Assembly (NCBI RefSeq): GCF_030936135.1
Contig: NC_082595.1
Coordinates: 21,713,930-21,777,929 of the forward strand
Length of the DNA stretch: 64,000 nt
DNA from: Gavia stellata
Lineage: Eukaryota > Chordata > Aves > Gaviiformes > Gaviidae
Direction: 5' to 3'
In this document: positions 40,466-54,334 of the stretch, piece after piece
Layout of the letters: every line of letters starts with the position of its first letter
Position numbering within the stretch: the stretch's first letter is position 1
Program-made: the position numbers and the translations under genes
Notes under the pieces: generated by a model
Told to the model about the DNA's origin: nothing
Database searches by the model: none
The model's input: the letters and a program-made list of their open reading frames with translations, nothing else

Positions 40466-40824
40466 AATAAGTTACCACTAAATTATGCTGACTGAGCACT
40501 TTTGCTTGACGTATGAGGGACACAGATTTGCCTAGTAGCTGGAACTGACCCAGACAGTTGAATGCTGGCTGCCTCAGCCATGGTCCACTCCAGAGTATTA
40601 AGTCAGCCCTGGGCTGAAGTAGTCAGGAGACTGCATGAAGGTGCAATGCTTGGTTTTGGGTGCAAACATATTCAGCAAGTCCAGGGACACATGGTACATG
40701 CCCTAGTAACAAATGCAGAATAGCACAAATCCTGAGGTCTTCCATCATTTGACAGCTTGTAAAAGTAATGACCATTTATAAGTTGTACAGACATTCCTCA
40801 AATTTTATTTATAATTAGAAATTT

Positions 40825-40890
40825 TCATAGAATTATAGAGAGATTTAGATTGGTCAGGACCTTCAAAGACCATCTAGTCCAACTTCAAAT
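40825..40890 (-). mobile_element. CR1 LINE, 3' end fragment, reverse orientation
   Basis: TCATAGAATTATAGAGAGAT, CAGGACCTTCAAAGACCATC, TAGTCCAACTTC is the reverse complement of a CR1 3' end with an ATTCTATG-type octamer tail. The identity of sequence beyond about 40890 is doubtful. The copy lies tail-to-tail with the + strand CR1 that ends 360 bases to its left. Confidence 0.8.
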
Positions 40891-43800
40891 CATGAGTAAA
40901 AGAATCCACATTTGAAAGCCAAATGCCATAAGCCATATGCTCACTAACCCCTCAAATCATCTTCTCTGGAGATAAGTAGCAAACATATCTGCAGTTCTAA
41001 ACCAAAGGTGAAATCAATGTAATTTTCAAATAATTTTTTGATGATTTATAAAGAAGGAATAATGGCAGAATGTCACTTGTGTTATGGCCAGCTCAGGGTG
41101 CAGGTGGAAAGGGGAGAGTGCTGGGCACAGCATTCTCTCTACCTCAGAAGTTGTCTTGAGTCTCAAGGGGGCCCGCAGAGCTCTCCTTCCCTGGGAACAT
41201 TAATTAGCTTCTTGTTACTGTCATATATTTATTTTTCTTAGCATCTAACAGCAGATATACATTTGCTATTACACCTTTGTTGGAAATTTAATAGCTGCTG
41301 TCCTTAGACTGAACTATTGCTTCATTAATCAATTCCAAATAAATTGCCTTAAAAAAGAAAGTATTTTTTCTCAAGATAATTTTTTATAGAAAACAAATAC
41401 AGTTTTTAAATGTCCTCTGTGTTTCTAACTTCATTTTTATGATTCCTTTCTTTGAACTAATTGCTCATTCCTGACCATTTCTGTTTCCCAGTATCCCATC
41501 TGAACATCATTACACTGTGGATGTATTCAATCACCATTTTATCACCTCAGAAGAAGGGGATAGTAACATACTACTTTCTCTTGCTTACTTACTCAGAGAA
41601 AAATAATGTGTTACTTTAGGGACCAACTTTCTTTTATTCTGGTTATTGATGCTATCATCTGATATCCATCAATGAGGCTTTTTATTCTGTATATATCCAT
41701 CTATAATACAATTGTCTGGAGAATCAATGTGAACTTTTGAAAATAATTAAAACAATGTACAACCTCCTTTATATGTGATAACAAGTGAAAGCCTTGTACA
41801 ATTAAAGTATCGGTATTGGTTTGGTTTAGTTCCCAGATGTGCATGTTCCACTTCTCCCGTAACTCTCTAAAGACCTCAGTATAGCAAGTCTATCAAAAAA
41901 TTCCCGAGTGACATCCATGTTACAGCAGAACTGCTTGGCTGCTAGAAGGATTCTGGAGTTTGAATGTTTTCCTGTTTGCATACTAAAAGATGTTGGATGT
42001 TAGACTGTGACATCACCTTGTCCCAAATGCTATCTTTATGGTTTCAACTGCTCTGCTTTCCCATGCTTACAGCAGTTTGAGCTCCTCCAGCAGCTTGTTG
42101 GTTCAGTGGCGAAATTTTTGACTCTTTCCTCCAAAGCCTAACAAGCAAACATTGGTGATGTAGCATGAGTGGAGGGCTTTATTTGCTGAAGTCTGCCTGT
42201 CAGGGGAAGCTCATTGGCATATTTGAAGAGCTGAGGATGTTTTTGTAGTATAGAAGCCAAGCTGACCGCGATAAGACCCTGTGGGGTAGAACACCAGGGT
42301 ATTTTCTGTGTTTAGTTAAACTCTTATATCTGTGAGTAATCTAAAATGCTGATTAGATTTTATTGAAGACTTGTAATTCCATTTTCTCAAGAGGCCTATA
42401 AACATGAGGGTCTTCTTAGTCTATGAACAACCCATATTCCAATGCCAGGATTTAAAACAAACAAACAAAAAACCCCAAAATCTCTCCTAAGACAATAGTT
42501 GAGATTCTAAACGCCTATAAATCAATTCACTTTCCAAAAGGAAGAGAGGGTGAAGTCTAGGAGAGTCACTGACTTCCAAAAATAAAGTGCTAAGCAAGCC
42601 AGATTCTGATCCAAGGCTTGTTGAAGGCAGTAAAAGGATTCCTCTCACTCCAACAGGAGTCTAAGGACTGCTACATCCAATAGCACCATGAAATATATGG
42701 GATTGTGACTCAGATATTATGACATATTAAGGTCATTTGGACACAGGACATTTGGAAGGAATATCTACTTTATGGACAATAACAACAGAGAGCAGGAATT
42801 TTATGTATGTGAGACTATCTTCACATAAATCTGTGGGATCATAGAAATTACCAGCGGCATTCATTAGTTGAGTAGTAATAAGGTTCCTTGCTTTAGTTTG
42901 TCTGGTCAATACAAATGGAAAGAGCCCACAAATACATAAGGCAAGATTACTCCCAAATTCCTGTCTTTCCTTACTGAGCTGATGCTTATACAGTATGTGC
43001 AATAGATACAGCAACATGTTGTGCATAACAACAATTGTGCTGTGACTGCTACCCTGTTAAAACGTGCTGCTCGGTATATAGCTAGCATACAGCTAAGAAA
43101 TATTCACACTAAACATTATTTCTGTTGGAAACAACCTTCGATGTTTATGATAGACACTAAAAGAATTACAAATACACAACAATTCCATACACTTTGAATC
43201 TGAAATGCTCCACAATTTACAAAAATATTAGTTCCATCATTTCCAGGAAATCTGCCCTGCATTTTCCCATTGACTGACATGACTGACTTTCATGACCCAG
43301 CTAACCTAGACTGTTTTCATGTGACACAGCAAGCAGGCAAATACAGAAACCTCTCTACTTTCTGTAGCAGAGATTGTGATCACCTACATATGTAAACTAT
43401 GAAAACACAACTTAAGTAACCTCCATAACACTTTGCTGGCTGTATGTTGGCTCTTTTCCTGTGCTAAGCTGCTCTGTTTCCATAGGACCACAATTTCACA
43501 CTAGTTGTGTATCTATCTGCTTCAAACAGACACAGAAATAGAGATCCACTGGAGAGAAGAACAGGGGACTGTTGCAGTTGATGGGGTTTTGACCAAATCA
43601 TCCACAGTGAAAAAAGAATTGTGAGTGGTTATGATGAAACAGCATAAAATTGTGGTTTTAGATTTGTAGTATTAGTCTAAAAACCCTTTTCTAATTAAGA
43701 CTCCTTTAAAAGGCAACCTATTCAAAGTCTTAATTTTGCAATATCTTACTCAAAACAAAAATTGAAAACCTAAACGTCTAAAGATGCACTTCTGATTTTC

Positions 43801-46800
43801 AAATATTTGTATCTAAATTCATGAGCACCCATCTGCTACTCTTCAGTATTAACTAAAAATACACCAACATAATGATATTAGGAAAAGACAACTATTTCTC
43901 AGGTTTTGTTTGGTTTTGGAAAATTGAACTTTTACGGTATTCTGGGGTATTTTTGCCCCATATGCTACGTAAAGGATTGTAAGGAATCTAACTTCAAGCA
44001 CCAGGTTTTTTTCAGTTCTAGAGCTGAGGGATCAAGCAGCCAGCCAAGAAACACCACAGAGGAATGTGTTGAGGGAATAGTAGTTCAGGTAGATGGTTTG
44101 GCATGTTTCCTTCTATTACACTGTTAAAATCCGGAGGACTGGGCTTGCCAGGACTCAGTGCAGCCTTCTGCATAAGTTACAGCCTGATGGGGCTCCCAGG
44201 TTCACTAGATTCACACACCAGAAACCTGCCAACAATGCTGCAGAAAATTTAACTCTTTGCAAACCAGATGCAGCCTGCAGTGGCAGAGAGGCTGGTATTC
44301 ATACACTCACAATATGTCCAAATAATCCCACCCCATCAGCCTCTTGTCGTCATCATTTTTAGAGACCTCCTTAGAGTCTCCTATAAATTATTATTTTTCT
44401 AGGAAAATATGCCTTTATGGAGTTGCATAGGTTGCATAGGTTTTGACACAAAAACACAGACTCTAAGAAGTTTTCATTTTCCTTTAAAATGCTTTAGAAT
44501 TTCTATACTAATTTGTTCAGGTTTTTTATCGCTTTCTGGCTTTATCCCTATTGAATTTTGTGCAATGCTTTCATAAAGGAAATAATTCATTAATGGTGGT
44601 AGCCCTTAGCACAGGCCTAAATGAGGAAGGGAAATCTGAGTCCCCATTGCTGGTGATGGCAGTACATAGGAAATCCTTGCCCAATCCTCCCACCCAGTAC
44701 TTGGCACAGGATGTGGTTGGAGAGCAGAAGGTCTGAGCCTGGGGAAGCACTATATCTAAGGTGATTACGATTTATTAGAGCTATACACAAACAAATCCTC
44801 TGCACTAATTAGGGAGACTGGCAGAGAAGGGAGCAAATTACAGCCGAAAAGGAAGACAGGAAGGTGAGCTGATAAAGAGAGTCTCCCTGACCAGAAGCCT
44901 GCGGGCGCTGCTGTCACCGCTGCCCATTTGCAGTCCCACAGTAAACTGCAGGCCAAGTTAAAATCAGTGCTGCCCACTCAGTGCCATGGTCTCGACAGGA
45001 CTCTGATTTCAGCTGTCATCTCTTTACTCAAGAGGAATGAACTTGAGCAAGAGAAAGAGAGAGAAACAACAGGAGGATTCTTCAGAGCTCTTAAAAAGCT
45101 TGTCCAGGGAAGAAAATATAGACTATGTGGCTTTGAAGTACTTGCAGGTTGTCTCTGTCAAGTACTGCTACAAGGAAGAACCAAGACTTTTCAAAAGAGA
45201 AAAAAAGATCCTTTCTCAGACTCTTTCATTTGACATCTAAATATTACTTTGTCATGTCTGGAGTGACAGAATCAGGCTTTTCCTACTTTCACTGAACCTC
45301 AAAACTCTTAGTGATGGAAAATGGTCTTGTTCAATCTTTTCACAGTGGCTTATTTGGTCTTTGGCTTTACTGGTTTACTCCTGATTCTATGGTCTCCATC
45401 TGTAAAGCACACCCAATGAATAGCTGTCTCAAATTTTGTCTGCTGTTCTTGTTATTAGGAGCATGATTTCAGTGATGAATGTTTATAACACAGCTTGAGG
45501 AATTTCATCCTCCCCTGGTAAACTGTGTAGGAGATTGCATTAATGGACAAAGAAAAACGTCTGCTGGACTGTAGCCAGAAGCTTGGACTTGCTTACAAAG
45601 AAGAAAATACGTGTTTAACCTTCTGGTATTGTGTACAGAAGACATATTTAAAAAAAATATTCACACCTCATCTCACAACCTAAAATGGAACTAGTGAAAG
45701 ATTAATGTGTTTTTCACAATTTTATGGCAAATCACTTAGTTGTGACAAGCTTAATTCTGCCTCTTGACCAGATGTCTTACAAGGCTGTCCTGCTCTGTTT
45801 TCTTCTACAAATACCTCTAACTGGGAAAATAAATTACAGATGACTCTGAAAAACTGAAGAGAACTAAAAGGTATGAAAAGAGAAAGTGATAATAGGCTTT
45901 ATTCACAGGTGTAAGGATTCTGACTTGAAACAACAGAGTAAAATCTGCAGCCCAGTTTTAACTTCCCTGAACAGTTTACTTGAGCAAGTCTTGGAACTTA
46001 AATTCAGCAAGCCATGATGTTAGTTACTTTTCTGCTTGTGCAGTTCATTTAATCAAGGCCTGTATAAAGATTTCAGGATGTCAGCTGCTTTGAAGTCTAT
46101 GTGACACAGGGTGTCCTGAGCTTAAGTTAAATTCACTGTAGAACAGTTTCTAACCTACACTGAAGAGAGAGAATCACCATGCGTTGTCTGTTTAATCTAT
46201 TATGATGCATTTATTGTAAAGGAAATATACACGCTCAGAGCTATATTGAAGAACGGTTACTAACAGGTAGAGAGCCTAAAAATATTAATGCCAAACGGTT
46301 GTTGAGCATTTCACTGCTTGCTTAAAAACTGTAGGTGCCTAACAGTTATAAAGGAGAGTTTCAAACAGGACCTAAGCATCGCTGATGTAGCAGCCAGGGT
46401 GCGCTAGTGCCTTTCTCAGCCTGAGAACAGTAATAGAGAACTATGAATTGCCCTCTGTGTTTCCTCCCCTCACTCACTGGTCTAGGTTAAATGCCCGTTA
46501 ACTGTACCCCCATGGAAAATGTTATGTGCCAGGAATGGAAAAGCACAGCAGCAATAGTCCCATGCAGCTGATGGAGTGATTAAAAGTTGATGGGTCCCTT
46601 CTGCCACTGCATCTCGCAGAGGGAAGAGAGGATGCCTCTTTTTCCTTGGAGCACCTTATCCCTGCTGCTGCTTCTGGGTTGGAGAAGGATGGATGCTCTT
46701 TCTGCTTGTTGGCATTGCCTCAGGTGCTCTGGAATAGGAGATCATCTGCTCTTTCCTTCATTGGAGCCCTGGAGAACCAGAATTTCTCTCCCATATTGCT

Positions 46801-49439
46801 GGAAAAGACTATCTGACCAAAGTGGGATTACACTTGTGGCTTGATCCTGCCCCCCCCTCTCAGGTTCACAGGCTCCCTGACCCCATGGTAGCTTCCCTAT
46901 TGAACTGTCAAGAAGCCCAGAAAGCATGCAAACTGCTGATAGAGAAAGCCAAGTAAGCCTGCAGGGGAAGCAGGCAGCTTGGGATCCCACCTGGCTTCTG
47001 TCAGAGCCAATGTGCTGCTCAGAAATCTGTCAATTACAGTTTGGGTTTTTTCCTAATGGAAAAATTTTCTGTCAGAAATTTCCCGCCAGCTCTGCTCTGT
47101 GTTGCTACCGCTGCTCCAAATGAGAAAGACTAAAAGGCCCAGAGAGCCTCTCACAGGGAAGGCGCAGGGCCCTGGGAGACCTGGCATTGTGGCGGGTCTA
47201 CAGTCCTGGCTGCCACAACGCAACCACGAATACACCTCTGAAATGTCAGATATTCCCTCCAGAATTAAGTATGCATATTCACTCTAGTGTGACCACCAAA
47301 ACAGTGCACGTGCCTTGCCAGGAACTTTAAATAAAGGGTTTTATGCAACACTGTAGTCCTCTGATTGAATTTAAGAGGAAAGTGAATTCTCCTGCTATTT
47401 TTTTCAACAAAGCAGCGTATGCTTTTTTTATTAAACACCCAGTTGTTTAATAACTTGCACTTGTTACCTTTCCTGACTGAAATGCATTTATAGCCAAGTT
47501 GGACAATGGCGTCTATCTGAAGTATGCAGAACTACCAAAATTACTGGGTCCAAAACTACTACCACTGAAGTCGGGCTCTTAAAATGAATCGGGACATTGC
47601 TCCTGATGAGTAATATTGTTAAAGTGTTACTGTGACTTTTCTGGCTCAGCTTAAGCAACAAATCAATTATCATGTTATTTCTTTACATTGCAACTCTCCA
47701 TGTACTACTCTTTTCCATATATTAGGAAGTGAAACATGATGAAAATATGAAGTTTGTGCTTAGTGCATGTTTTTCACCTTCTCATGGTATTTAGAAGTAG
47801 ATATTACAAAGAAAATGAACTAGAATCTAAGTAGCAACTTGACTTTTTAAACTAAAGTGCCTATAATGATGCTGTTTTCCAGCTCGGTTTGAGCTAATTT
47901 TTATTATGCTTTACTGTTAAACACTGATTATGGTCTTTGAGCCATCACAGATAAAGACTGCCATTGCCTCAAAGAGATTAAAGTATGAAAAAAAAGATGC
48001 AGATAAGAAAAAATGCACTGAGAAACCAATGTTTATTTAGAAATACTGGTCAAGCTTCTTTGCTGCACCAGACTGCTGTTTAGTACAAATCTTCGGGAGA
48101 AGGCAGCCAAGATAAGCAGGGAAGCTGTCACAGCTTTGTGATTTTCTGCTCATCCTCCTGTTTCAGTTCAAAATAGATTGCAGGACATCTTGCCAAAGGT
48201 TGAAACTGAAGTCACCCTTTTTAAGACCGAAGGGACAACGATGATCACATGGGCTGGCCCCCCATATAATGCAATCCAAATATCTGACTCCAATAATTTC
48301 CATGACAAAGATGTCTTGCAATAGGCAGAGGTCAGTATAGCCTAGGCACGTATAAGCAAGACTCAGCAGTCTGCAGCCTGAAGTAGAAAACTACTGATAC
48401 GCAACTTGAAGATCCGTTCCCCTTTGAAGGGGCCTTTCTCTCCACAGAAGTTACAGGAAGCCTATACCTATGTACCCTGGTTACACACTTAAATTCAGGA
48501 GGAAGGAATCCAGGTCATGGTCACCTTTGTTGCAGAGACAAGCTCTCCTGGCATTTAAAATTTTACAGATTTTCTCCACCTTCCATTATTTCCTGCTTCT
48601 TTGCTTTTACCTCCAGTTTTTACTTGTGATTATTCCACTTTTCTTCTGAGCACCTGTTCTGCTGCTTTCATTTTTCTTTGTTTTTTTTTTCTAAGACTTG
48701 AAGGACACAACGCTCTGAGCTGAGTCTTTCTCATTAAGGGTCAACTTACACAGAGCCACACCATTAGAATTAGTCTAGTTCAGATCTACACTAGAAACAA
48801 GTACAAACATCACAAAGATTTCTCCTGCTCTCTTAACTAGACCCTGAGATATCTGTTACTCTCCTCCTGGTACAGATTAAAGATACAAGCAGTTAAGTGC
48901 TGTCTTTCCTTTCCCCATTTGTATCTTGCACCTACTACAACAGTCCCACTTAGTGGGGCACTCTCAAGGTGAACTTCCATGAGATGAGTCAAGTCAGTCA
49001 CCTTTTTCCTGCAGCTCTTGGCCGTGTGCTCCTGCCTCTTTTCTCATACTGGGCTCTGCCCTGAGCTGATTCAACCCACCAATCTGGCAGAAAATGGACT
49101 CAACAAAAAAGCGGTTTTCAGCCAAGTCAGTGAGCTGAGCCACCTAGTGAACACCGGGTTCAGTGCAAGGGAGGGTGTAAAAGCACAGGGAAAAATAGGA
49201 CACCTGCTTTGGAGGGCAGCAAGCTGTTATCCAAGCAGCTTCACTTTCCACTGACTGTTCTTCTCCCTCATTCTGTTTTCCTTTTTCCCGACTTCAGATC
49301 TTCCCTCTTTCCTTACCTCTTCTTAGATAAAACTAGTGAAAACTGGAGACTAACATGGCTGTTTGTTCATATCTCAGTCTCCTGAGGCCAAAATTTTGAA
49401 AGCCAGGCTCCTGGATTCACAAGGTACTCCCAAGGCGAT
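40891..49439. other. Intergenic gene desert, fifth part
   Basis: About 8.5 kb of mostly AT-rich sequence. I recognise no gene. Frames of up to about 101 codons near 44.1-45.2 kb and 46.6-47.3 kb carry no known motif. A poly-T tract (about 48678) and a short tandem GTTGCATAG duplication (about 44424) are the only simple repeats I note. Confidence 0.6.
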
Positions 49440-50430
49440 CAGCGGGTCCCCCAGCCTTCCCCGCTGCCGGGCACCGTGGCCGCTGCCGCTGCCCGTGGGC
49501 CACTTGCAGGAAGATTCCACAGCCGGACCTGCAGCCGGCCACAGAACACGACAAAGGAGTATCTCAGCCCAGTTCCGTCGGGACTGACCAGGGATCTCAC
49601 GACTCTGGCGTGAGGCTTCCTGTTTATCGCCGGGGCAGCAGGAAGGCGAGGCACGCCGCCACCGCCGTCTGCCCCCGCGGAGTGCACCGCGAAGCACCCG
49701 GACAAGTGAGGAACAGCGGGGAAGCGCAGTGCGGGGGGGCTTTTCCTTCAGTATAAACAGGCTCGTTTCCAGGGACATCACCGGCCCTTCTCTCCCTCAG
49801 GAGAAGGGAGTCCACCCCCACGGCGGCGCCCCCCGCGCACCGGCGCAGTTTTATTAAGACGGCGCCGCAGAGCGGGGCTGCTCGGGCCGGCCTCGGCGGG
49901 AGCCGCGGGGAACCTCCAGGAAAGCGCCCAGGCCGCGGGGCTGCCCCTAGGCCGCGGGACACCGCCTACCCGCACGCCCGGCCCGCAGGCCGGAGGGAGC
50001 CGCTCCCCGCCGGCGGCCCCGGGACCCCGCCGGGCTCCGTGAGAGAGGGAGGCCGCTGCCGCCGCCCTCTCTCCTTCCCCGTCCCGACAGCCGTTGGGCG
50101 GCGGCGCTCGCGCGCCACCCAGTGGGGCCGTTGCGGCGCGGCCACGTCCTCAGGGCCCCCCGAGGGGCGGCGGGAGGGGATTTCCTCCAGGTGACAATAA
50201 ACCGTGTCGCTTCTAGGCAGCCTTGCGGCCATGTCAGTGCGAGGAGGGCGAGTCCCTGCTCGGGCCCAGAGCGTTTCCGAGAGCCTGTTGTGTGTGGGGA
50301 GAGACTCGGGCACCTGGGGAGCCATGGAGGGCTCCGTGCTCCTCCTGCCCTGGAAGCACATACCGGTATGTATGGCACAATATATGGCGCAGAACCGGAA
50401 AGGGACCCGAGGGCCACAGGCTCCTGTCCT
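49440..50430. promoter_or_regulatory. Orphan CpG island, probable promoter
   Basis: About 1 kb of very GC-rich, CpG-dense DNA, sharply different from the AT-rich flanks. Unmethylated islands of this kind usually mark vertebrate promoters. It contains many GC boxes, an NRF1-like GCGCTCGCGC at 50104-50113, and a TATAAA at 49752-49757. Candidate splice donors exist on both strands: + strand CAG|GTGACA with the exon ending at 50190, and CCG|GTATGT with the exon ending at 50365; - strand GTAGGC reading leftward from 49969. No recognisable protein is encoded; overlapping open frames on both strands are expected from GC-rich composition. It could be the start of a lncRNA, an alternative RMDN2 first exon 10 kb upstream, or the 5' exon of a leftward gene such as CDC42EP3, which lies divergently upstream of RMDN2 in mammals as I recall. 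The transcript is undetermined. Confidence 0.75.
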
Positions 50431-52930
50431 CTGCTGTCTCAGGGAGGCACGTTAAGAAAACCAGGAGGTGTTGCTGCATTTCACACTTCATTGCAAGGCT
50501 GTTTTGTAACCCAGCTCCTCTGACGGTTCTCATTTCCGGGCTAGGCCGGCCCACGGCTAGCGTGCACCAATTTGCTTTTGTGCCAAGTGTGTGCTTTAGC
50601 ACGGGTACCCCTTCCCCTTGCCTCCCCCCACAGTGTGTGGGTAGCAGCCTTGCCGCCTGTGCTTGGCTCACCGGCCAGGCCCTGATCGCTCGCACCAGCC
50701 AGGAGCTGGCTGTTGCGCATTTTGGTGGTGGCAGAGTTTGGGGCGAAGAGACAGTGGCAAATGGCAGGGTGCGGTGTGGCTGTGAAACAGGTGTTGTCCC
50801 CAGGACAGTGTTTGGCCTTGGGGAAATCCTGTGGGCCATGTGTGCCTCAAGCTACCCCTGCAAAATGTTCTCTGTCAGGGACAGAGGGAACCAAGGCTGG
50901 TTATGGAGAGGCATTTGATTCATGCGTTGCCTTGGAGCCAGCCAGTACCTGACTTGTGCCCTGACCTTCCCAGCGTGGTGCTGCTCATCGCTGCGCAGCC
51001 CCACCTTGCTCTCCAAACTCCCACTTGCAAGCTCTCATCAGCAGTTCCAAACATCATGGCCCAAAGGCATAATTGCATCATGATACTTAATGCTGGGATG
51101 ATGCTGTTTTTGATAAAAATATCAAGGAAGATTAAAATGTTATTGCCAAACATTAGTTTGCAGCCTAACACAAATCAGTAGAAAGTATCCTGAGATCAAA
51201 CAGATTTCCTATTCTGCACATTTAAAAATTCCATTTGCACCCTCACTTGGGAGAACGCTGAAGTTAAAAAATAAGCACATTTTTTAGCATTCTTTCTGCA
51301 TTTTTGAATCAGGATCTGATGCAAAATAGTGAAATCAATACCTTATCTACATCATTTGCTGCCTCACATGCTGTTGACTCTTCAGAGTAACTCTTGATGT
51401 GTATCAGAATTGTTCAGAGTGTAGTGCTAGATTTTATCCTTCCTTCAAACTTCTTGCTCAGTAGGACTTCCAGTTCTGTGAGGAATGCAGATCTATAGAC
51501 TCCTTCAAAGCTTTAAAAGCATTTTAAAGTTAAAAAAATACTTTTTAAAAAATAGAAGTGTCAAAAATGATTGTTTTGCATCTGGAAGATGTACTGTATT
51601 TTGCCATTATAATACTTCTGGAAATTGTTTTCTTGCCTTTGAAATAACTGTAAGACCAAACCAACCTTTACACTCCCATTCTATTTAAAAAGTGACAGAC
51701 ACAATCCCATTGAAGTGAAAACAGTTTAATCAAATTGCTTTGACATTATTTTTAATTTTGCCAGCTCTGGAGCAAAGCTCTTCCATTTTTGTCTTTGACT
51801 TTTCTAGGTGTTTCACTTGCTTAAGTCCCATTTTCCCAATCCAAGGCTATTGAGTAAAACCCAAAGTACCTGCTTTACGAGCATGAATGATCTTGACAAA
51901 CTGCTTAGTAACTTGCTAAAGTGGATTATATCAGTATGCAATAGAAGTGTATGAAATATTTGATGTGCTTGTTGACATTTAAATCTGTATTTGCATGTGC
52001 ATTTCAAAATTGGAAAACAAAACAAGAAAACGGAAAAACACATTTCACTTTTTGGTACAATTTCTTCTTAAGGCTGGAATCTTACTCTGTTGTTCTCAGA
52101 TATAACTGGTATTTCAGTTTGAATATAAAAGCACATGCCAACGAAAATGCTTCTAAAACAACTACTCTGACCAAAAATCTGCCTGTTTAAGAGAAATAGT
52201 GTAATGTTGCTTGAGATGCTTTTCTAGCTGTTCATTAGATTTGGATTTTCGAAACTACATATTGAGTAACTGTGCAGAGCTTTAAATAGTGTCTGTAAGA
52301 AGTGGCAATAGAAGAAACATTTTCACTGCTTTCACAGACAGCAGTACTGCTTATACTCCAGAATGTACTGGGAGGGATTTTGTTACTTCTGCTAAAGTAC
52401 AGTACAAAATTCTAGGCAGTCAAAGAACCTAAATCTCAACATGGACCAGATTGAATAATGATTCCCCGTATAACCTACTGGTTTAATCACACTAACACAG
52501 GCTGGGTAAAATATTTCTAAATTAGAAAAAAAACCCCACAAAACAGAACAACGAAAACATGCAAACATTTAAAAGGCCAAAAGGCCATCATTACCATTCT
52601 TGACAATTGATCTTAACATCCTCTTTTACAAGAGGGCTAACTTGGTGTTGAAACTGCTGCAGCCTTTTTTTCCCACAAGGTAGCAGCACTAGAACTATGA
52701 ATGAACAAGAGGCTTGTGAACCCATCTCACCAAAAGCAGGCAGGTTTATTTACTTTTTAGTCTTCATGAATCTGCAGCTCAGAATCAGAGGAAAAGCTTC
52801 TTAAACACCAGGGCTGGGTGCAAACAGCAATTAAAATAATAAAATCTACATTTGCATTTTACTTTAACAGACCTGTCCCTGCTGAAAAAGCACATCAGGG
52901 GACTTGAAACAATCTGTGAAACTAAAATGC

Positions 52931-52975
52931 TGTGTATATAAATATATTTGTGTGAGTGTATATGTGTGTGTGCAT
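52931..52975 (+). repeat. TA/TG microsatellite
   Basis: TGTGTATATAAATATATTTG followed by TGTGAGTGTATATGTGTGTG. This is an imperfect alternating pyrimidine-purine tract. Confidence 0.75.
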
Positions 52976-54317
52976 TGAATACAGTAGAAATCCTGTCTTG
53001 TTACTGTACGTAGCAAAAATCTTGTAACTGATTAGAAGTTTCTTTCTGCTTCCCCTTAACTCTCCTGGTTTCACCACTTTTCCTCATGCTTTTTTGCTGC
53101 ATTTATCAGTTGTCATTGTCCAAAAATGATCCTACAATGAAGGAGGAACTCCTTTGCCAGCACACAGTAATTGCTTGGGGTAGTTGACCTCCCGCCCTGC
53201 ATTCACTCTGTCCCACCTGAATAATTGTGTAACCCACATCAAAACATCCTAGTGTAAATATGTATGTATAGAGTAGTGATTTGGGTTGGGTTAGGTGTGC
53301 ACTTCTGAGGCAAATCTCCCAATCATCCCACCATGGCAAGCTTTGCTTCACCCCGTGGAGCAGGCTTGGAGCACACGAATTGCGCTTTGGGAAGATCCAT
53401 TGCAGAAACACACCCAAGGCTATGCAGCCGCAAATGGGCACGCAGCCCCTGCGCTCAGACGGGAGCTAGTCAAAAGTTAACCCGGGGCACAGCATGGATG
53501 TCATGGCCTCAGCACCAACTGCTTTGCCTACAGACGCACGGCTGTCGGTCCCCACTGCTTGCTAATGTACACATAGTCTTAGCAGCCTAGATGAAAAGTT
53601 AAAATCAGAATGGAAATTTTTTATAAGCTCACAAGTGCCAGTACAGAACAGGGGCAGAAATGATGGAAGAACACACCACATCACCCGGATGAAGGGGTTT
53701 TTTAATGTGAAATGGCAGATATCCTAGGGCCATGTATTAGGCAATATTTACTGGAGGGACTGATCTGTGGAGTTCAGAAAGAGGGACTCTGCCATTTGCA
53801 GGTGGAAATGGTAAAAGTCTTTAAAATACTTTAATATTGCATATTAATAGGGAAGCTGAAACAAGAAACACTTCTCATTAAATAGAAGAAAATACATTAG
53901 GTGATGTGGAATGCATGTGCGCACATACATGTATATTTACAAAGAGTTTTCTCTCCTTGAGTTTTGACTCCCAAGGAATATATGTGTATGTGCATGTACG
54001 TTTATATTCTTTTCTTATGTTTTTTATGACTATTCATATATTTTTCCTCTTTGGAGTATACCCAGGAACTCCCAGGGCCATTTCTCTCTGTGAAGGAATT
54101 AGGCAGTGCTGTGGAATTACGTCTAATGTAGCCTTGAGTATTTATTCTTGTTGCTGTCAACACGACATACACAAACTCTTTTGGGCTGCCAGCTCTCATG
54201 TCTTACATCAAGGAAACTGAATCACGTACCTTGACCTAAAAAATTAACACAGCTTGCATAAATATATTTGATAATGTCCTTGAGCTTCCTCAGGAGGAAC
54301 AGCATGTACATCTTTTT

Positions 54318-54334
54318 TCTTTTTTTTTTTTTTG
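54318..54334 (+). repeat. Poly-T tract
   Basis: An interrupted run of T (TTTTTTCTTTT followed by about 16 T). No retroposed gene is visible beside it on the A-rich strand. Confidence 0.75.

Noticed and set aside
49374..50839. Frames of 110-231 codons on both strands over and beside the orphan CpG island
   Set aside because: They overlap each other in different frames, are rich in Arg/Pro/Gly, and show no family motif. Low stop density from GC content explains them.
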